DNA of 29,466 nucleotides, taken from contig DASURA010000251.1 of the NCBI GenBank assembly GCA_036280295.1, positions 1 to 29,466 on the forward strand. The letters are read 5' to 3'. Both the position numbers and the translations under genes were made by a program. Below the pieces are notes generated by a model. The model saw only the letters and a list, made by a program, of their open reading frames with translations. It ran no database searches and had not been told where the DNA came from. Shown here one piece after another: positions 22,493 to 29,466 of the stretch (the first letter of the stretch is position 1; the number at the start of each line of letters is the position of its first letter). This DNA is from AWTP1-13 sp036280295. Its GTDB lineage: Bacteria > Pseudomonadota > Alphaproteobacteria > Rhizobiales > Hyphomicrobiaceae.

Positions 22493-23140
22493 ATGCCAAA
22501 ACTGAAGCCGGATATTCAGCGTGCCCGGCGCGATCATATCCTCGACGCTGCCGAGCAGTGCTTCGCGCGCGCCGGCTTTCATCGCACGACCATCCAGGAC
22601 ATCTGCAGGCAGGCCGGCATCAGCCCGGGCGCTCTCTACGTCTACTTCGACAGCAAGGAAGCGCTGATCGCCGGCATCTGCGAGCGCGACCGTGCCGAGT
22701 TCAGCGAGCGCCTGGCCGCGCTAGCCGACGCGCCGGACTTTCTCAGCGCGCTGCAAGAGCTCGGCGAGCACTATTTCGTGCATCAGCCCGTCTATAAAAG
22801 CCTGCTGTGCCTCGAGATCGGCATGGAATCCACCCGCAATCCGCGGATCGGCGAGATCCACCGCAGCGTGGACGAGTTCATCCGCACCGGCTTCGAGAGG
22901 CTCTTCCAGCGCCTGAAAGACGAGCGCCGGATCGCGCCTGAGATGGATATCCCGAGCCTGGCGCGGATGATGGCCGTGATCGGCGACGGGCTGTTCTCGC
23001 GCCGTGCCGTCGACCCGGGCTTCGATGGCAGAGCCATGGTGCCCGCCACCGTGCAGGTGGTGGCCGCGCTTCTGAAGTCCGTTCGCGGGACGGCGACCAC
23101 CAGCGGGGCGGGCAACCAGCCGAGCGGAGAGCCAACGTGA
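22493..23140 (+). CDS. TetR/AcrR family transcriptional repressor of efflux operon
   Basis: 215 residues from ATG 22493, which has GGGGGAG upstream; the frame upstream lacks similarity. The helix-turn-helix domain covers about 10-55: RDHILDAAEQCFARAGFHRTTIQDICRQAGISPGALYVYFDSKEALI, the classic TetR pattern. The C-terminal ligand-binding domain is helical and follows the AcrR/BetI-like form. It is the first gene of the efflux operon and its stop overlaps the GTG of the adaptor gene by four bases, so repressor and pump are made from one message, implying autoregulation released by a pump substrate. Ligand unknown. Confidence 0.92.
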   Translation: MPKLKPDIQRARRDHILDAAEQCFARAGFHRTTIQDICRQAGISPGALYVYFDSKEALIAGICERDRAEFSERLAALADAPDFLSALQELGEHYFVHQPVYKSLLCLEIGMESTRNPRIGEIHRSVDEFIRTGFERLFQRLKDERRIAPEMDIPSLARMMAVIGDGLFSRRAVDPGFDGRAMVPATVQVVAALLKSVRGTATTSGAGNQPSGEPT

Positions 23141-24351
23141 GAAAGTTTCTGATCGGCGCGGTGCTGACGCTCGCCTTTGCGATGATCTCCCTCACCCTGG
23201 TTGGCCGCTCGCTGCCCAGACCCGCCGGCCCGGCCGAGAGCCAGGCAGCCAAGGAGATGGCCTCCGCCGAGCCGTTCGCGCCGATGGTCACGGTGGCACG
23301 GGTTGCGCCGGCCGAGCTCACCGAAACCGTGCTAGCGACCGGCTCCCTGGTCGCACGCGAGGAGATCCTGGTCGGTCCGGAGGTCGAGGGACTGCGCGTC
23401 ACCGAGGTGCTCGCTGACGAGGGCCAGCGCGTGAAAAAGGGCGACGTGCTCGCCCGCCTGGTGGCTGATACGCTCGACGCCCAGGTGGCGCAGAACGATG
23501 CGGCGCTGGCACGCAATGCCGCTGCCATCGCCCAAGCCAAGTCGACCATCCTGGAGGCTGAGGCGCGTCTCACCGAGGCCGGCAACGCCTATGAGCGCGC
23601 CAAGCCGCTGCGTCAGGCGGGCCACATGACCGAGGCCGCCTTCGACCAGCGCGAGCAGGCGTTCCGCACCGCCGCCGCGCAGCTTGCCGCGACGAAAGAC
23701 GGCCTCCGGGTCACGGAAGCGGAGCGGGCGCAGGTGGAGGCGCAACGACGCGAGCTGATGTGGCGGCGCGGACGTGTCGAGGTCAGGGCGCCGTCCGACG
23801 GCTTGATCAGCCGGCGCATGGCACGCGTCGGTGCCTATGCCACCGGTGCCGCCGAGCCGATGTTCCGCATCGTCGCCAAGGGCGAGGTGGAACTCGACGC
23901 CGAAATCGTCGAGACCCGGCTCGGGGCCATCAAGGTCGGGCAGAAGGCCAACGTGGACGCCGCCGGCTACGGCCAGGTGGCCGGCACGGTGCGACTGGTC
24001 TCACCCGAGGTCGACACATCCACCCGCCTTGGCCGCGTGCGCATCTTCCTGGGTGACAGTCCCGGCCTCAGAGTCGGCGCCTTCGCCCGTGCCAGCATCG
24101 TCACCGCCACCGCGCGCGGGCTCACCGTGCCCGCCTCGGCGATCCTCTATGGCCCCGAGGGCCCGACCGTGCAGGTCGTGCGCAGCCTGCGCGTCGAGAC
24201 GCGCCGGATCAAGGTCGGGCTGACCGTAGGGGCCTTGGCGGAGGTGCTGGAGGGGCTCGAGGAAGGCGACCTTGTCGTCGCCCGCTCCGGCACGTTCCTG
24301 CGCGACGGCGATACGGTGCGGCCGGTGCCGCCCGACGATGTGAAGAGCTAG
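23137..24351 (+). CDS. RND efflux periplasmic adaptor (HlyD/MFP family)
   Basis: 404 residues from GTG 23137, in a GTGA overlap with the TetR stop. An N-terminal membrane anchor or uncleaved signal (residues 4-24, FLIGAVLTLAFAMISLTLVG) precedes a barrel-sandwich/lipoyl half (LVAREEILVGPEVEGLRVTEVLADEGQRVKKGDVLARL), an alpha-helical hairpin (about 115-205) and the second lipoyl half (VEVRAPSDGLISRRMARVGAYAT), then beta-barrel and membrane-proximal parts. It links the inner-membrane RND pump to an outer-membrane channel. No lipobox Cys, so it is not a lipoprotein. No outer-membrane factor gene is in the window, so one from elsewhere must be used. Confidence 0.93.
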   Translation: MRKFLIGAVLTLAFAMISLTLVGRSLPRPAGPAESQAAKEMASAEPFAPMVTVARVAPAELTETVLATGSLVAREEILVGPEVEGLRVTEVLADEGQRVKKGDVLARLVADTLDAQVAQNDAALARNAAAIAQAKSTILEAEARLTEAGNAYERAKPLRQAGHMTEAAFDQREQAFRTAAAQLAATKDGLRVTEAERAQVEAQRRELMWRRGRVEVRAPSDGLISRRMARVGAYATGAAEPMFRIVAKGEVELDAEIVETRLGAIKVGQKANVDAAGYGQVAGTVRLVSPEVDTSTRLGRVRIFLGDSPGLRVGAFARASIVTATARGLTVPASAILYGPEGPTVQVVRSLRVETRRIKVGLTVGALAEVLEGLEEGDLVVARSGTFLRDGDTVRPVPPDDVKS

Positions 24352-24357
24352 AGGGCA

Positions 24358-24458
24358 GGGAAATCAGAAGTCAGAAATCAGAAGATCAGAAATCAGAAAG
24401 CAAGCGTCGTTTCTGATTTCTGACTTCTGATTTCCCCTTCCGACTTCTGATTTCTGAT
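24358..24458. repeat. Palindromic TCAGAA-unit repeat between adaptor and pump genes
   Basis: Bases 24358-24383 and 24411-24436 form a perfect 26-bp inverted repeat. Inside, 24386-24399 pairs perfectly with 24410-24423 as an alternative 14-bp stem around a 10-base loop. A further copy of the right-arm unit stands at 24442-24458, close to the pump ribosome-binding site. All arms are made of short TCAGAA/TTCTGA-type units, low in GC compared with the flanking genes. It lies in the 121-base gap inside the operon and starts 6 bases after the adaptor stop. Confidence 0.85.
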
Positions 24459-24472
24459 AAAGGGGAACCCGG

Positions 24473-27400
24473 ATGAGCTGGAACATCTCCGCCTGGTCGA
24501 TCCGCCGGCCGGTGCCATCGCTGGTGCTGTTCATGGTGCTGATGACGCTCGGCTTCGTCAGCTTCGGCAACCTGCCGGTCACGCGCTTTCCCAACGTCGA
24601 CGTGCCGATCGTGCAGGTGCGCGTCTATCAGGCCGGGGCGGCGCCGTCCGAGCTCGAGGTGCAGGTCACCAGGAAGATCGAGGACGGCATCGCCGGCGTG
24701 AACGGCGTCAAGCACCAGACCTCGTCCATCACCGAGGGCTCCTCCGTCACCACGGTGGAGTTCCAGCTGGAGGTCAACCAGGATCGCGCCCTGAACGACG
24801 TGAAGGATGCCATTGCCCGCATCCGCTCGGAGCTGCCGCGCACCATCGAGGAGCCGATCGTCAGCCGCGTCGCCATCGAGGGCCTGCCGATTGTCACGTA
24901 CGCTGCCCGCGCGCCGGCCATGACACCCGAGGAGCTGTCGTGGTTCGTCGATGATACGGTGATGCGCGCGCTGCGTAGCGTGAAGGACGTGTCGCAGATC
25001 GAGCGGGTCGGCGGTGTGGACCGTGAAATCCGCATCGCCCTCGATCCGGACCGGCTGCAGGCCTACGGCATCACGGCCGGCGACGTGAACCGCCAGCTCA
25101 GGGCCACGCATGTCGACCTCGCCGGCGGGCGCGGCGACATCGGCGGGCGCGAGCAGGCGATCCGCACGCTGGCGGGGAAGGAGTCGGTCGCCGATCTCGC
25201 CGCCACCATGATCACGCTGCCCAGGGACCGCAAGGTTCGGCTCGATCAGCTCGGCACAGTCACAGACGGCGTCGCCGAGCAGCGCACCTTCGCTACCCTC
25301 GACGGCCGCCCCGTGGTGGCGTTCTCCGTCTCGCGTGCCAAGGGCGCCAGCGATGCGGTGGTGGCGGCGGACCTGGAAAAGAAGGTCGCGGAGCTGCGGC
25401 AGGCCCACCCCAACGTCGAGATCAAGCTGATCGACACGATGGTGACGTACACGCTGGGTGCCTATCGCTCCACCATGCACACGCTGATCGAGGGCGCCCT
25501 CCTCGCCATCGTCGTCGTATTCCTGTTCCTGCGCGACTGGCGCGCCACCGTGATCGCCGCCGTCGCGCTGCCGCTCTCCATCATGCCGACGTTCTGGGCC
25601 ATCGATGCCGCGGGGTTCTCGCTCAACCTGATCAGCCTGCTCGCCATCACCATCGTGGTGGGCATCCTGGTCGACGACGCGATCGTCGAGATCGAGAACA
25701 TCGTGCGGCACATCCGCATGGGCAAGAGCCCCTTCCGCGCCGCACTCGAGGCCGCCGACGAGATCGGCCTCGCGGTGATCGCCATCACGTTCACCATCGT
25801 CGCCGTGTTCGTACCGGTGAGCTTCATGGGCGGCATCGCCGGCCAGTACTTCAAGCAGTTCGGCCTGGTGGTGGCGTTCGCTGTGCTGTTCTCGCTGCTG
25901 GTGGCGCGGCTGATCACGCCGCTGCTCGCCGCCTACTTCATGCGCGGCCATGGCCATGCTGCGCCCGAGGGCCGGCTGCTCGGCGCCTACACCCGGCTGG
26001 TGCGGTGGTCGGTGCGGCACCACTACATCGCGGTAGGGCTCGGGCTCGCCATCTTCGCCGCCTCGATCGGCAGCTTCTTCCTGCTGCCGTCCGGCTTCCT
26101 GCCGCCCGAGGACACCGGCCGCACGCTGCTCGCCATCGAGCTGCCGCCCGGCTCGCGCATGGACGAGACCGAGGCGGTGACCGATGCCGTCGTTCGCCGG
26201 ATCCGGGCCCGCCCGGAAGTGAAGAGCGTGTTCGTGATCGGCGGTCGCATCCTGGGCGGCGTGGTGGGCGGCGTTGCCGAGGTGCGCAAGGCCACGCTGA
26301 TCGTCAACCTTGTCCCCAAGGAGGAGCGCAAGCTCAGCCAGGCCGAGATCAAGCAAGCGGTCAGCCGCGACTTGAGGCAGGTGCCGGACATCCGCTTCTG
26401 GTTCCTGCAGGACAACGGGCGTCAGCAGATCGAGTTGGTGGTGTCCGGGCGCGATGGGGCCGCCGTCGGCCATGTCGCGGCCGAGATGACAAGCCAGGCC
26501 AGGCGCATCCCGCTGGTCGCCAACGTGGTGTCCTCGGCCGAGCTCGACCGGCCGGAGCTGCGCGTCGTGCCGATGGGCGACATCGCCGCCGATCTCGGCG
26601 TCTCCACCGAGGCCATCTCCGAGGCGGTGCGCATCGCCACCATAGGCGATATCGGCGCTAATCTCGCCAAGTTCGACGTGGGCGATCGGCAGGTGCCGAT
26701 CCGGGTGCAGCTCGACGAGCGCGCTCGCGCCGACCGGCACGTCCTGGAATCCCTGAAGGTCGCCACCGCGGCCGGCGCTTCCGTGCCGCTGTCTGCCGTC
26801 GCGCGCTTCGAGCTGGCCCAGGGCCCGACCGCCATCGACCGCTACGATCGCATGCGCCGGGTGCTGGTGGGCGCCGATCTGGTCGGCAAAGCGCCGCTCG
26901 GCAAGGCGGTGGAGCGGCTGCTGGACCTGCCCGCCGCCAAGAGCCTGCCGCCCGGGGTGGAGATCAGGCAGTTCGGCGACGCCGAGATCATGGGCGAGGT
27001 GTTCGCGTCGTTCGCCGCGGCGATGGGGGCCGGCATCATGATGGTCTATGCGGTGCTGGTGCTGCTGTTCGGCAGCTTCCTGCAGCCCGTCACCATCCTG
27101 TTCTCGCTGCCGTTGTCGATCGGCGGCGCCATCGTGGCGCTGGCGGTGACCGGCCAGGCCATCAGCCTGCCGGTGGTGATCGGCATCCTGATGCTGATGG
27201 GCATCGTCACCAAGAATGCCATCATGCTGGTGGACTTCGCCATCGAGTCGATGCACCGCGGCTCGAGCCGCACCGAGGCCATCGTCGACGCCGGCCGCAA
27301 GCGCGCCCGCCCGATCGTCATGACTACGATCGCCATGATCGCCGGCATGATCCCCGCCGCCATCGGCCTCGACTCCGGCGGCGAGTTCCGGGCGCCGATG

Positions 27401-27628
27401 TCGATCGCCGTGATCGGCGGCCTGATGTCCTCGACGCTGCTCTCGCTGGTGTTCGTCCCCGCCGTGTTCGCGGTGATGGATGACATCGGTGCCCTGGCTT
27501 GGCGGGTGTTCAGCCGATTCATTGGCCCGACGGAGGATGAGGCTGCCACCGCGGATGGGCCAGTGGCGGCTCCGCTAACTATGGTGGCAAACGCGCAGCC
27601 GGTGCAGCTCCCTGCAGCGGCTGAATAG
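24473..27628 (+). CDS. RND family efflux pump, inner-membrane subunit (HAE1-like)
   Basis: 1051 residues, normal for AcrB/MexB-type pumps. TM1 is at about 14-32 (PSLVLFMVLMTLGFVSFG). The proton-relay pair D401-D402 lies in VVGILVDDAIVEIENIV of TM4, and the matching Lys is K914 in GIVTKNAIMLVDFA of TM10. Two large periplasmic loops follow TM1 and TM7 (the second begins at SGFLPPEDTGRTLLAIELPPGSRMDETEAV). It exports drugs or other amphiphilic molecules using the proton gradient with the adaptor encoded upstream. ATG 24473 follows AGGGG at good spacing. The GC-rich gene is intact; an unusually long open frame on the opposite strand is a shadow. Confidence 0.96.
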   Translation: MSWNISAWSIRRPVPSLVLFMVLMTLGFVSFGNLPVTRFPNVDVPIVQVRVYQAGAAPSELEVQVTRKIEDGIAGVNGVKHQTSSITEGSSVTTVEFQLEVNQDRALNDVKDAIARIRSELPRTIEEPIVSRVAIEGLPIVTYAARAPAMTPEELSWFVDDTVMRALRSVKDVSQIERVGGVDREIRIALDPDRLQAYGITAGDVNRQLRATHVDLAGGRGDIGGREQAIRTLAGKESVADLAATMITLPRDRKVRLDQLGTVTDGVAEQRTFATLDGRPVVAFSVSRAKGASDAVVAADLEKKVAELRQAHPNVEIKLIDTMVTYTLGAYRSTMHTLIEGALLAIVVVFLFLRDWRATVIAAVALPLSIMPTFWAIDAAGFSLNLISLLAITIVVGILVDDAIVEIENIVRHIRMGKSPFRAALEAADEIGLAVIAITFTIVAVFVPVSFMGGIAGQYFKQFGLVVAFAVLFSLLVARLITPLLAAYFMRGHGHAAPEGRLLGAYTRLVRWSVRHHYIAVGLGLAIFAASIGSFFLLPSGFLPPEDTGRTLLAIELPPGSRMDETEAVTDAVVRRIRARPEVKSVFVIGGRILGGVVGGVAEVRKATLIVNLVPKEERKLSQAEIKQAVSRDLRQVPDIRFWFLQDNGRQQIELVVSGRDGAAVGHVAAEMTSQARRIPLVANVVSSAELDRPELRVVPMGDIAADLGVSTEAISEAVRIATIGDIGANLAKFDVGDRQVPIRVQLDERARADRHVLESLKVATAAGASVPLSAVARFELAQGPTAIDRYDRMRRVLVGADLVGKAPLGKAVERLLDLPAAKSLPPGVEIRQFGDAEIMGEVFASFAAAMGAGIMMVYAVLVLLFGSFLQPVTILFSLPLSIGGAIVALAVTGQAISLPVVIGILMLMGIVTKNAIMLVDFAIESMHRGSSRTEAIVDAGRKRARPIVMTTIAMIAGMIPAAIGLDSGGEFRAPMSIAVIGGLMSSTLLSLVFVPAVFAVMDDIGALAWRVFSRFIGPTEDEAATADGPVAAPLTMVANAQPVQLPAAAE

Positions 27629-27716
27629 GCCGCGGCGGCAGGTCGGTTCCTCGCTTCAGCCTCGCGGAACGGCAACAAGGGGATCATCGATCGGTCCCCC
27701 GTGTAACCGAGAGCGG

Positions 27717-28109
27717 TCAATTGCCGGATTGCTCCAGATACGCCACAATCCGCGCCCGCTCCTCGCCGGAGGCAATGCCACCGAAGGGCTTCATGTTGTG
27801 GCCGGGGACAACCGCATCGGGATTGGCGATGAAGCGGTCGAGGGTGGCCTTGTCCCACGTGATGCCCGCGCCCTTCATGGCACTGGAGTAGCCGAAGCCG
27901 GCAAGCGTCCCGGCCTTGCGGCCGACGATGTTATGGAGGCTCGGACCGAGCCGGTTGTCGCCTTCGCGTAATGTGTGGCAGGTGCGGCAGGCATTGTTGA
28001 AGGCGAGCTGGCCGTCGTTTGCATCGGCAGGCTGGCTTTGCGCGCGGGCCAGCTCCAGCACTCCGATCAGGGCTGCGAGCCAGGCGGCCACCGCTGCTCC
28101 CCGGAACAT
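27717..28109 (-). CDS. Small soluble cytochrome c (class I, c2-like)
   Basis: 130 residues from ATG 28109, with GGAG 5 bases upstream. A signal peptide covers residues 1-23 (cleavage likely at ARA/QSQ), so heme is attached in the periplasm. The single heme site is C41-R-T-C44-H45, and the sixth ligand is M106 in GHNMKPFGG. The pattern LGPSLHNIVGRKAGTLAGFGYSSAMK and ITWDKATLDRFIANPDAVVPG is that of small class I cytochromes c like c2 and mitochondrial cytochrome c. It would carry electrons between periplasmic or membrane redox partners; none is encoded nearby. It converges on the RND pump gene and is divergent from leuB. Confidence 0.93.
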   Translation of the reverse strand: MFRGAAVAAWLAALIGVLELARAQSQPADANDGQLAFNNACRTCHTLREGDNRLGPSLHNIVGRKAGTLAGFGYSSAMKGAGITWDKATLDRFIANPDAVVPGHNMKPFGGIASGEERARIVAYLEQSGN

Positions 28110-28288
28110 GGAGGCTCCTTGTTGAGAAGGTACTGACGTGTCAACGCCATGTCGGGGAGCAGCGTTCCAGAGCCAATGCCCGGCCGAAGCCGCATTCGGC
28201 GAGATCGGCAAGCTCTCTTGCGCCGTCTGCCCAGCCAAGCTAGCTAGTGCCCTCTCAACAATCAGCGAAACACGCCGGGGGCCTGCCC

Positions 28289-29389
28289 ATGACCGCACAT
28301 TCTCTTCTTCTGCTGCCCGGCGACGGCATCGGCCCCGAGGTGATGGGCGAGGTGGAGCGGATCGTCGCCTTCTTCAACCAGAAGGGCAAGGTCGAGCTCA
28401 AGACGGAGACCGGCCTGGTGGGCGGCGCCGCCATCGACAAGTTCGGCACCCCGCTCGACGATGCTACCCTGGCCAAGGCGGATGCGGCCGACGCCGTGCT
28501 GTTCGGCGCCGTCGGCGGGCCCAAGTGGGACAAGGCGCCCTACGAGATCCGGCCCGAGGCCGGCCTGCTTCGCCTGCGCAAGGACCTCGACCTGTTCGCC
28601 AACCTGCGCCCCGCCATCTGCTACCCCGCGCTGGCCGAGGCGTCCTCGCTCAGGCGTGAGGTCGTGGAGGGCCTCGACATCCTCATTCTGCGTGAGCTCA
28701 CTGGCGGCACCTACTTCGGCGAGCCTAAGGAGATCGTCACCCTGGAGGACGGCCAGAAGCGCGCCGTAGACACCACCGTCTACACCACCAGCGAGATCGA
28801 GCGCATTGCCCGCGTCGCCTTCGACCTGGCCCGCAAGCGCCGCAACAAGGTGCATTCGGCCGAGAAGCACAACGTCATGCGCACGGGCGTGCTGTGGAAA
28901 GAGGTTGTCACGGCCGTGCATGCCAAGGAGGCCACGGACGTCGAGCTGCAGCACATTCTGGCCGATGCCTGCGCCATGCAGCTGGTGCGCAACCCCAAGC
29001 AGTTCGACGTGATCGTGTGCGACAACCTGTTCGGCGACATGCTGTCCGACGAGGCGGCGATGCTGACGGGCTCCATCGGCATGCTGCCCTCGGCCTCGCT
29101 GGGCGCGCCGGACCCCAAGACCGGCAAGCGCAAGGCGCTCTACGAGCCGGTGCACGGCTCGGCGCCTGATATCGCCGGGAAGGGCCTCGCCAACCCGATC
29201 GCGGCCATAGGCAGCTACGGCATGGCGCTGCGCTACTCCTATGGCCTCGCGAAAGAGGCCGACCTGCTCGACCAGGCCATCACCGGCGCCCTCAATCGCG
29301 GCCTGCGCACGGCCGACATCATGCAGCCCAACATGCGCAAGGTCGGCACGCAGGAGATGGGCGAGGCGATCGTGCGGGCGCTGGGGTAG
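28289..29389 (+). CDS. leuB: 3-isopropylmalate dehydrogenase
   Basis: 366 residues from ATG 28289 (GGGGG upstream; the open frame begins earlier but without similarity). It oxidises and decarboxylates 3-isopropylmalate with NAD+ in leucine synthesis, in the cytoplasm. Signatures: LLPGDGIGPEVM (8-19), substrate arginines near R97, R107 and R135, RELTGGTYFGEP with Y142, K193 in SAEKHNVMRTGVLW, metal-site aspartates in CDNLFGDMLSDEAAMLTGSIGMLPSASLG (245-272), and EPVHGSAPDIAGKGLANPIAAI (286-307), which binds NAD. The catalytic Tyr and the GTYFGEP stretch fit isopropylmalate rather than isocitrate dehydrogenases. leuC and leuD are not in the window. Confidence 0.96.
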   Translation: MTAHSLLLLPGDGIGPEVMGEVERIVAFFNQKGKVELKTETGLVGGAAIDKFGTPLDDATLAKADAADAVLFGAVGGPKWDKAPYEIRPEAGLLRLRKDLDLFANLRPAICYPALAEASSLRREVVEGLDILILRELTGGTYFGEPKEIVTLEDGQKRAVDTTVYTTSEIERIARVAFDLARKRRNKVHSAEKHNVMRTGVLWKEVVTAVHAKEATDVELQHILADACAMQLVRNPKQFDVIVCDNLFGDMLSDEAAMLTGSIGMLPSASLGAPDPKTGKRKALYEPVHGSAPDIAGKGLANPIAAIGSYGMALRYSYGLAKEADLLDQAITGALNRGLRTADIMQPNMRKVGTQEMGEAIVRALG

Positions 29390-29423
29390 GCGGGCGGTCG
29401 CCGCCCGAGCGCCGATAATCATT

Positions 29424-29456
29424 CCGTCATGGCCGGACTTGTTCCGGCCATCCACG
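29424..29456. repeat. Dispersed palindromic repeat typical of Hyphomicrobiales
   Basis: ATGGCCGGA (29429-29437) and TCCGGCCAT (29443-29451) form a perfect 9-bp stem with loop CTTGT; CGT outside on the left pairs with ACG on the right after a bulge. I know this sequence, with small changes, as a very frequent intergenic repeat in Bradyrhizobium-like genomes. It stands 40 bases after leuB and may act as its transcript end. Confidence 0.75.
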
Positions 29457-29466
29457 CATTCCCTTT

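Noticed and set aside
24358..24458. CRISPR array
   Set aside because: The repeated units are only 6-9 bases, inverted as well as direct, with no spacers of regular length and no cas gene.
24386..27256. A 956-codon open frame on the minus strand
   Set aside because: It lies wholly opposite the RND pump gene, is extremely rich in His, Arg, Gly and Asp as expected for the complement of a GC-rich gene, and has no ribosome-binding site or domain.
27679..27700. Intrinsic terminator after the RND pump gene
   Set aside because: The GGGGA/TCCCC arms give only five pairs around an 11-base loop and no T-run follows.
28262..29455. A 397-codon minus-strand frame beginning MDGRNKSGHDG
   Set aside because: It is antisense to leuB, and its start lies in the dispersed palindrome, a well-known source of false proteins.
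1..29466. tRNA genes
   Set aside because: No T-arm-like GGTTCGAATCC pattern with an acceptor stem was found in any intergenic region.

Overview
The window looks like chromosomal DNA of a GC-rich alphaproteobacterium, probably of the Hyphomicrobiales (Rhizobiales) type. Three things suggest this: the dnaK-dnaJ order followed a little later by pyrF; a dispersed palindrome at the right edge (29424-29456) of a kind common in that order; and the general gene content (URC pyrimidine cluster, CaiB/CitE/MaoC CoA enzymes, sugar-type ABC importer). The genus cannot be fixed from the sequence. I see no tRNA, rRNA, transposase, phage gene or CRISPR array, and gene density is normal throughout.

Layout. 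1-4010 (+): the 3' end of dnaK, dnaJ, two small exported proteins of unknown function, and pyrF. 4007-5957 (-): a DUF2076 protein and a D-threonine/3-hydroxyaspartate aldolase-type PLP enzyme. 6181-6861 (+): a DJ-1/PfpI protein of the isonitrile hydratase type. 6874-8658 (-): a DUF4153 membrane protein. 8891-13130 (-): a four-gene ABC importer (Tat-exported binding protein, ATPase, two permeases). 13396-14747 (-): a CitE-like lyase and a MaoC-like hydratase. 15151-18379 (+): urc1-urc4-upp. 18389-18781 (-): a PAN/Apple-like exported protein. 19148-20335 (-): a CaiB/BaiF CoA-transferase. 20445-21914 (-): an ankyrin-repeat protein. 22493-27628 (+): TetR regulator, RND adaptor and RND pump. 27717-28109 (-): a small cytochrome c. 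28289-29389 (+): leuB.

The most notable system is 15151-18379. A GTP cyclohydrolase II-like protein carrying a long extra N-terminal region, a DUF1688 protein and a uracil phosphoribosyltransferase stand in a row. This is the bacterial form of the URC pyrimidine-degradation pathway first defined in yeast (URC1, URC4, URC6). Uracil would be converted to UMP by the transferase and the ring opened by the Urc1/Urc4 pair, whose chemistry, as far as I know, is not settled. Acyl-CoA enzymes flank the cluster on both sides (MaoC + CitE to the left, a CaiB-type CoA-transferase to the right) and could together run a C4/C5 dicarboxylate CoA route; that link is inference.

Non-coding structures that stand out are a 26-bp perfect inverted repeat built of short TCAGAA-type units between the RND adaptor and pump genes, a hairpin that would bury the ribosome-binding site of the ankyrin gene, and a nested stem-loop with a GCAA tetraloop upstream of the ABC importer.
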